From Whalleya microplaca (Eukaryota > Ascomycota > Sordariomycetes > Xylariales > Xylariaceae), in assembly GCA_022497155.1 (NCBI GenBank), contig MU385726.1, positions 372,001 to 436,000 of the forward strand: 64,000 bases of DNA. The letters are read 5' to 3'. Under the pieces are notes generated by a model. The model was not told the DNA's origin. It did no database searches and saw only the letters and a program-made list of their open reading frames with translations. Each line of letters opens with the position of its first letter. Within the stretch, counting starts at the first letter, position 1. Below are positions 57,782-64,000 of the stretch, one piece after another. The translations under genes were made by a program, and so were the position numbers.

Positions 57782-58780
57782 ATGGCACCACGGCCCCCTC
57801 CCCTCGCCAAGCTTATATACCAAGGATTCCACAGCGGTTTCCAATGGGAGACGCAGGGTACCAAGGAGCTTGACCAGGAAGCTCATGTAGTGAAACACCA
57901 TTATCGCAGCCTTCTTCATCATCAACACTCGTCCCACATTGCCAGAGTCATCTTCAAGGGACTAGAAACTGACAGAAAGGACGTAACGAGTGAAGCGCTA
58001 GCGAAGCTTTACGACCACGCTGCAGAGAACGTCGATCTATGTGGCCGAATGTCCCCAGAGGAATTTTTTGCCTGCGCCAAGGATTCATGGGCGTGGTCAA
58101 GCAACTTCACAAACGAAGCATTCTGGGCGTTCACTTACAAAGCTTTTCATGCCCGAGCCATCTTCCTCGCCACCACCGAAGTCCAAGACGGCAAGGAACC
58201 CCACTATCGTCCGCTCACTCACGCCATCGACCGATTCCGGGAAAATTTCTTCGACTGCTGGAGAGAGGACTATCCGAACCTGGGCAAGAATCCCAACCAA
58301 GAGGATCTCGAGCAGGTCCGCGAGCTCAACTCCTATGTGGCCGAAACGGTAGCGAAATATTTCCCTTTTAACCTCACCGATGAAGACGGCGAAGGAGACG
58401 GCACGGACAAGGTGCTGGTGCGCTTGTTGCCTGAGGAGACCAAGGAGACTATGAAGGACGTGGACATGATGAACGCGGGCCAGAGTGGTAGCATCAACGA
58501 CGAGAGCGAGCAGATGATAGCCGGTTCGAGCTGGTACTATGACTTCGGCAACAAAGCCCGATTTGGCTTCGATGACAAGTACAAGGCCGAGAGGGACTTG
58601 GATAGCGAGGGAGAGGATGATGGCAAGGCAGCCAAGATGGGCATCATGGGCGTGGGCAACGTACCAGATGGCGATGGCGACGGCGACGGCGACGGCGACG
58701 ATGATGATGTTGCCATGATGGACGTGGATGCGCCATGCAATGATCTGAGCCTGGACGGACTTAACCTAGCCAGTGCTTAG
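57782..58780 (+). CDS. Uncharacterised protein with acidic Asp/Gly-repeat C-terminus
   Basis: A single-exon frame of 332 residues starting MAPRPPPLAKLIYQGFHSGF. Residues 1 to about 205 look like a folded, aromatic-rich helical region (FFACAKDSWAWSSNFTNEAF, FRENFFDCWREDYPNLGKNP, ELNSYVAETVAKYFPFNLTD). The remainder is acidic and low in complexity, including GDGDGDGDGDDDD encoded by a GGCGAC microsatellite around 58670-58700. No signal peptide, membrane segment or known catalytic motif was seen. Strong coding bias, a sensible start and the length make it a real gene. The repeat tract is likely to vary in length between strains. I do not recognise a family. Confidence 0.8.
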   Translation: MAPRPPPLAKLIYQGFHSGFQWETQGTKELDQEAHVVKHHYRSLLHHQHSSHIARVIFKGLETDRKDVTSEALAKLYDHAAENVDLCGRMSPEEFFACAKDSWAWSSNFTNEAFWAFTYKAFHARAIFLATTEVQDGKEPHYRPLTHAIDRFRENFFDCWREDYPNLGKNPNQEDLEQVRELNSYVAETVAKYFPFNLTDEDGEGDGTDKVLVRLLPEETKETMKDVDMMNAGQSGSINDESEQMIAGSSWYYDFGNKARFGFDDKYKAERDLDSEGEDDGKAAKMGIMGVGNVPDGDGDGDGDGDDDDVAMMDVDAPCNDLSLDGLNLASA

Positions 58781-59492
58781 ACTAGGTGCGTTGATGGTAC
58801 AGGCAGAATGAAAGCATCTCATCGAGATGCTCAGACTACAGTAGACCCCTGAAATTGATCTTCATGACGCGAAGCTGGAATGCCTCCTCATCGTTCAGTT
58901 GTGATGTTACTTGAACCTGGCTTGATTTTCAACTCATGGCGGGATTTGAATTATAGGACTACCCAATCATTGCTACTCTTTATAGACTCCTTTTCATTCT
59001 GTCATGATAGGGGTAGTAGGAGGTTAGGTATGTTGTTACACACTCTGGACCTCGGGAAAACAGTGTTTCCGAGAAAGAGGACCTGAGGTCGGGCACCGGA
59101 TCTTCCTGCCCGCCAGGCCGGGCCCAGGTCCACTGGTATGCATGTACCTAGGTACCTGATTACTTATGTAAGCACAGTTAAGCAACTGGCGGTGGCCCAA
59201 GCGTACTTTTCTCGACCAGGGGTTGGCTGAGCCGAGGCAGGTGCGGGCTCACACGCCGACAAATTGAAAGACGCGAAAGCTGACAACTCAACATAGCACG
59301 AGAAGCTTTTGCTGAAGTGTACGTACCTGCATCACCTGCGTCCATCTCCATCTCCATGCCGAGCAGCGCTCTTCTCTCTTTTCTTCCTTTGCTGTTCTCC
59401 TCCGCATCTTCTGCCTCTCATCTAGATAATCTCATCTGATTGGCATAGGCACACATACCCAATGAGGTATAACAAGGTAAAGTAAGGCAATA
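58781..59492. other. Spacer before PEX16
   Basis: Contains the palindrome TACCTAGGTA (59145-59154) and a pyrimidine-rich TCTCCATCTCCATCTC-like leader just upstream of the PEX16 start. No gene supported. Confidence 0.5.
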
Positions 59493-60626
59493 ATGTCGCC
59501 GTCCTCAGACAGCAAGTTGCCGAATCCAATACAGAGCGTGCTATCGATGCCGCCAAAGTGGTTACACCTATACGGTGACTTTATCACCAAGAACGCCCAC
59601 CAAGTCTCCCAGATCGAGAGCGCCTTGCGATCCCTGACCTACATCATCCCCGGCCGTTTTCGAGACGCCGAGATCGCATCCGAGTCCGTACACTCCGGTG
59701 TCCAGCTCCTTTCCCTCTACCACGATGCCGTTCTTCGCGGCGCCATCACCAAGATACCCGCACTCGCGTCGAGGATACCCAGTCCCCACGCGCGATACAC
59801 GAGATTCTGGACGGCAAAGAGCAGGCTGTACCGAAGGATAGCCCTGTTGCTACAGGTCGTGCAATACACGGAGCTACTATGGGAGATGGCCGCCAAGCGG
59901 AGGGGGGAGAGGGTTCGCTGGCGGGTGGTCATCGTCTTAGAGGTCATCAAGGCCGTCTGTCGTCTGCTGCTGATGCGCATCACCAACTCGAGACCGCTTG
60001 TGACCCCCGCACTCCCCGAGCGAGAGCCGCTACCGACCGACGATGGCCAGGATGACGGGGACGCTCTAAAGGAGCTGATGGGCGAGGAGCCCAGCCTGAC
60101 GGGCATGAATGGAAGCGCCAAGACATCGTACGAGAAGGAATGGTCGATGCCGCGAACCGGATCTATTTTGCCAAGCCTGCCCAATCCAGGGGACATCAGC
60201 TCATACCTACAAAGCCGCGTTTTGACGGCGGACGACATCAAGCCCGCAGCGAAGCTCCTGAACACCTTGTCGGGCTCTGGCCAAGCTGCCGAAATACTGC
60301 ATATTCTGTCGCCGCTGGTGTATGCCATTGCTCTGTCAAGGAGCAAGAACAAGAAGTCCTGGACACCGTGGATCATTGGGTTGAGCATAGAATACATGGC
60401 ACGACAACTGCGGGATAGAAGCCTCCGCAGCACCGCCCTAGAGCAAGAAGAGTGGGGTAAGCGGTATTGGGCCGCGGGCTGGTGGACCATGAAGGGAGCC
60501 TTCTACGAGAACGTTACCAAAGGTCTGGTGAACGGAGCTCGTCGGCGGATGCCCAGCCTTGTCGCCGGTATATTGGAGGACTACGAGTACTTGTGGGAGA
60601 ATTATTATTTCAGCACCAGCTCTTGA
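59493..60626 (+). CDS. PEX16: Peroxin Pex16, peroxisomal membrane protein
   Basis: Peroxisome biogenesis factor acting at the ER/peroxisome membrane in membrane-protein insertion with Pex3 and Pex19 (family knowledge). Intronless, 377 residues. Family blocks in order: WLHLYGDFITKNAHQVSQIE (about 24-43), SLTYIIPGRFRDAEIASESV, LQVVQYTELLWEMAAKR, RWRVVIVLEVIKAVCRLLLM (membrane-associated helix), an acidic linker around 180-210, LHILSPLVYAIALSR, and the C-terminal WTPWIIGLSIEYMARQLRDR, then EEWGKRYWAAGWW and LEDYEYLWENYYFSTSS. The start at 59493 gives a short Ser-rich lead. The length is normal for fungal Pex16. Confidence 0.95.
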   Translation: MSPSSDSKLPNPIQSVLSMPPKWLHLYGDFITKNAHQVSQIESALRSLTYIIPGRFRDAEIASESVHSGVQLLSLYHDAVLRGAITKIPALASRIPSPHARYTRFWTAKSRLYRRIALLLQVVQYTELLWEMAAKRRGERVRWRVVIVLEVIKAVCRLLLMRITNSRPLVTPALPEREPLPTDDGQDDGDALKELMGEEPSLTGMNGSAKTSYEKEWSMPRTGSILPSLPNPGDISSYLQSRVLTADDIKPAAKLLNTLSGSGQAAEILHILSPLVYAIALSRSKNKKSWTPWIIGLSIEYMARQLRDRSLRSTALEQEEWGKRYWAAGWWTMKGAFYENVTKGLVNGARRRMPSLVAGILEDYEYLWENYYFSTSS

Positions 60627-62458
60627 TGAATCTCATCGATCATTAGCTAATCGCAGACGATATAATGCTATAATTTACGAAGGCGTGTGGTTCGCGGAGA
60701 CCTTGGTGTCGAACACCAGATCCGATTTTCTATTCATGTCCTCAGCGAGGCCACGGTTTTTGCAACATCTCTTTACGTATGTTACGTATGTGCGTCTACA
60801 GTTCTAGCTCTCGGTCAACTTCAGGTCTCCGTACTGAACTCATCGCCGGCTGTGTTGACGAGGAGTCCGACGGCAAATCATTCCCGAAAAAACCCGACCG
60901 ACAAGATCACATATACATCACATCATGTAGGACTTGCTAGATTTCGAGAGGGGATTTGATCTTCTGGGGATGATATTGCCATTTCTCATACAGGGTAGAA
61001 ACCCCTCCATTTGTCAGAGCCGAGTTCAAGGAGACGAGTCGCGGTCGACAAAATTGTACTGGCAACATCGAGTCGTCGATTACATATAACTTGATGACCC
61101 TATGAGGTGTACGGGAGTCGCAACTGATATGAGGATCCCCAGATCTTCTCTAGCCACAGACTCATGAGGACGTCCCTCTGCTACAAGATGCTCATTCTAG
61201 TGCATCATACCTCTACTCAGCAGACTTCGCTGCGGCCTCGATCTAAAGCTTGGACCTGACGAATACATTGACGCACCATTTGGCGTGGAAGGGATCATCG
61301 ATGGCGGGGAAGGTGTTGATGAAGTACGCAGAGATTGAGGATGCTCACGTGCCTCGATGTTAATATGAGTAGACGTTGGTAATTTGACAGGGACGGTTAG
61401 GGACACGGTTAAGCGGCTAGTTAAGGTTCCTCTCTCCCTCCAGCACGAGCCGAGGTTGGCGTGACAGCAAGCAGACGTCACCTATCAACATGCTATTTAG
61501 AGTTTCGTCTATCTTGTTGACGAATGCGTAATGACCGGGATGGATGCTTTTAGATATGTAGAAGCCAGTTAGCAGTGGGCATGTGGTTGACGCATAACGC
61601 GTTCGTGTATAATGAAGTTTTCATTCGATAGAATCATCTCTTGATACCATACCTCACATCTCTGCTCGGGTGCGAATGTCTACTCGGAAGTATGTAATTG
61701 ATACTGCGGAAGCTTGCCGAGACACCACCCATTGTCAGGCGTCGTCACCTCGACATCCTATAACTACATTAATAAGGTTGATCAGCTATGCTTATTTCTA
61801 CTAGCGCTTACAACTTGTCACTATAGGGCTAGTTTCTACACTTTTGAGTTCTCTCTGTAGATTATAACGGGTGCTTACGTTATAGGTATGGAGTGGTCAT
61901 CAGCTCTCCTAGGACAGACTGCATTATCTAACCCGGCAGCCGGTTGGCTCTAGATCATCAAGTCTATCCAACATAATGGGGCTCGGCCAGCCAGTTATCT
62001 AACGAGCTGTTGTTGAAGTCTATTGTTTTTATCGAGATTTTATATTATAAGAAAGACTATGTTGTACAAATTCCCAACTCAGGTAGACCGAGGGTACATC
62101 ACGAGTTGCTAACAACCATACAAGCCCAAGTTTTTATAGTTTCTTTCATAGGGTTACATAATTAGGGATGGTTCGGATTTACGTAAATATCAATTTGAAT
62201 TTGCACGCGTAGGCTGTCTCAATGGACGGGATATCACATCAGCCCTTCGAAATGAAATCATTGCCGCGGATTGGAGTGCACATATTCGCCTGTCAGAATG
62301 GGGTTCGGCACCGCTCAACTCGCAGCACAGCCTCACCGGCAATAAGAGCCCCCCCATCAGCGTAGAATATCTTGATACCCCTGACACCTCACGACGTCAG
62401 TTCCCCAAACGAGAATAAGTTACGGGACAACTATTCCAACAGCCTCGTTATTTATACA
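60627..62458. other. Spacer before the HET gene
   Basis: About 1.8 kb. One minus-strand frame at 61243-61344 looks like the last coding exon of something (listed separately). AT-rich near 62 kb. Nothing else supported. Confidence 0.45.
61243..61344 (-). pseudogene. Orphan terminal exon-like frame
   Basis: The minus-strand frame reads SSISAYFINTFPAIDDPFHA, then KWCVNVFVRSKL and TAG. It has the amphipathic, aromatic character of a folded domain. It is blocked upstream by TGA at 61345-61347, with a possible acceptor (CGTGAG) right at that point, but no preceding exon was found. Could be a relic of a deleted gene. Family not recognised. Confidence 0.22.
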
Positions 62459-63962
62459 ATGCCAGAAGATCTCGATAAGACTATAAATCGCAAGAGCGGC
62501 TTCAAGTATAGACCCATTGATTCAAAAGCCCAAGTCCGGCTGCTGCGGATCTCATACGGCTCGACATATCAGGACGTCAACTATAAGCTCGAGACATTTC
62601 GGCTCGCGGACCTGTCTTCCACGTTCTACAGAGCGCTGTCATATACCTGGGGCCATGCACCCACCATCGACGATGTCCGGGAGATCCAGGTAGACGGCCA
62701 GCCGTTCCATGTGCGGCGGAACCTCTTCGACTTCCTCGCCACCGCCGCGGGCAAAGGCGAGGGCGGGCTGTTCTTCATAGACGCCATCTGCATCAACCAG
62801 CTCGACGATGACGAGCGACAGTTCCAGGTCCGCGAGATGACCCGCATATATCGGCACTCGAGCAGAGTCGTAGCCTGGCTCGGAAGCCCGGGCGAGAGGG
62901 ATCTGGATAAGGTGCAAGCCCTGAGCCAAATAGAGGGCACGGAATGCACAAACTGGACTGCGAAACAGTGGGAGGGTATGAAGTATTTGAGCTACCACGA
63001 GTACTGGAACCGCGTGTGGGTTGTCCAGGAGGTGCTGCTCGCGCCGGCCATGTCGGTGTGGTGCGGGTTCTTCTCATTTCCACTCTTGCTATTCGCGAGA
63101 GCATCGCCGGCGCCCATATCAACATCTATGAGATCCCGTGGGTCTCTCAACACCCTCTCACGCCGGTATAGTCCGGCACAGCGCATAATATCACACCGGA
63201 CGAGGGTAGTACCCCGGCCGGTCCGAGACGTCCTAGCCCAGGGAACCGAAGTCGGGACCCTGGCAGAAATGACAGCGGCGCTATCGCGCCCGCACACGAT
63301 AGCGGAGACGTACCAATCGAGCGTGCCGGACCTCGTGCACGAGGTGGTGCGGAAGTTTGGGATGCTGGCGTGCTCGGATCCCCGCGACAAGCTGTACGGG
63401 TTCCTCGGGCTCCTCAAGGACGCGAGCAAGGCCCAGGTGAGAGCAGATTACACCCGGGACGTGAGGTACGCGTACCGCCAGGCTCTCAAGCTCGGCCTGG
63501 AGGAGATCTACCGCGAGCAGGAGCCCGTCGTCCCTGGAGACTGGTCCCGGCAGTCGGGATACGGGGAATACCTTACGTACTTCCGCGAGGCGTGCGATGC
63601 CTTCGGTATGGAAGAGGCCGAGAGCGTGGATATCCTGTCCCAGGTCGTCGTCGAGCTCGGTCTGGATACTCGGCTGATGGACGCGATGGCTGATGCGCAG
63701 CACGAGAACCAGTTCCAGTGGAACAGCGTGCACGTCAGGGTAGCTCCCGATCTGAAAGAGATAGTTGAGCTTGCTAAGCCAGCCCCTCGTGTGAGAGACA
63801 CATGTTCTATGCACCGATGTCAGCTTATTAATAGACTGTATGTCTGATTCATCAAAGCAGACCTGCTATCAATAGTTGAGATGCAATGCTGACCCTTACA
63901 GACGGAACAAAACGAGAATTGGCGAGTCGCGTGCATATACGATGCTGGAAGAGAGCATTTAG
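62459..63962 (+). CDS. HET-domain (heterokaryon incompatibility) protein
   Basis: Predicted cytosolic protein of the HET family, whose members trigger cell death after fusion of unlike hyphae or act in other nonself responses. Exons 62459-63837 and 63902-63962 (64-bp intron, donor GTATGT, branch GCTGAC, acceptor TTACAG) give 479 residues. Without the intron the frame would end at 63847 after four more bases of codon change; the spliced tail ends NKTRIGESRAYTMLEESI. HET signatures: YRALSYTWG (58-66), LFFIDAICINQ (105-115), RIYRHSSRVVAWLG, YWNRVWVVQEVLLA (183-196), and DPRDKLYGFLGLL downstream. The start MPEDLDKTINRKSGF is the first ATG before the domain. The segment between about 205 and 250 is poorly conserved in appearance (Arg/Ser-rich) but open. 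No NACHT, WD or ankyrin region is attached. Confidence 0.92.
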
Positions 63963-64000
63963 CTTTACGCTCAGCACCACCTCATGAGAACCAACAATTC

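Noticed and set aside
24276..59500. A secondary-metabolite or aromatic-degradation gene cluster linking dioxygenase, MCT, hydrolase and P450
   Set aside because: These genes are spread over more than 30 kb among unrelated housekeeping genes, with no core synthase or cluster regulator.
62626..63814. Several long minus-strand frames over the HET gene
   Set aside because: Antisense shadows of a GC-rich exon. The plus strand carries the HET motifs.

Overview
The window is nuclear DNA of a filamentous ascomycete (Pezizomycotina). The evidence is short introns of about 47-160 bp with GTRNGY donors and CTRAC-type branch sites, fungal-specific families (HET domain, ENA-type Na+ ATPase, Pfa5, rhodopsin-like membrane protein), and compact genes separated by long, repeat-littered spacers. 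A class-level guess is Sordariomycetes, possibly Xylariales. This is inference from gene style only, and no species can be named.

Layout. 1-8 kb: an RfeG-like conserved protein (complement 1879-3232) and DNA polymerase eta with a UBZ finger (complement 6067-8058). 8-24 kb: a gene-poor stretch holding the palmitoyltransferase Pfa5 (complement 12866-14254), two tiny zinc-ribbon genes (11715-11965 and 17737-17947), several short coding-like remnants and a decayed gene (about 22.8-23.6 kb). 24-28 kb: an intradiol ring-cleavage dioxygenase (24276-25440) and a CCDC97-like protein (complement 26136-27009). 28-33 kb: a six-exon ENA-type sodium ATPase (complement 28509-32238). 35.9-39.7 kb: a divergent pair, CENP-O/Mcm21 (complement 35966-36907) and an acetyl-CoA transporter (37877-39658). 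40-46 kb: a truncated SnoaL-like gene, phosphopantothenate-cysteine ligase and an MFS monocarboxylate-type transporter, all on the minus strand. 48-57 kb: an alpha/beta hydrolase, a rhodopsin-like seven-helix protein, a small remnant and a cytochrome P450. 57.7-64 kb: an acidic-tailed unknown protein, the peroxin Pex16 and a HET-domain protein.

The genes form no single pathway. Most are housekeeping (translesion DNA synthesis, kinetochore, coenzyme A synthesis, peroxisome biogenesis, sodium efflux, acetyl-CoA import into the ER). The accessory genes (dioxygenase, P450, hydrolase, MCT, HET) are scattered singly and I see no biosynthetic cluster. Gene models were assembled by hand from splice signals and frame continuity, so exon edges are predictions.

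The observations most worth a second look are: a small zinc-ribbon gene whose ATG appears to be created by splicing; a second member of the same cysteine pattern 6 kb away; a 10-bp palindrome TACCTAGGTA found at least six times in spacers; a BM3/CYP505-like P450 without its reductase; several decayed tRNA-like promoters; and a pseudogene broken by stop codons one C-to-T step from sense codons.
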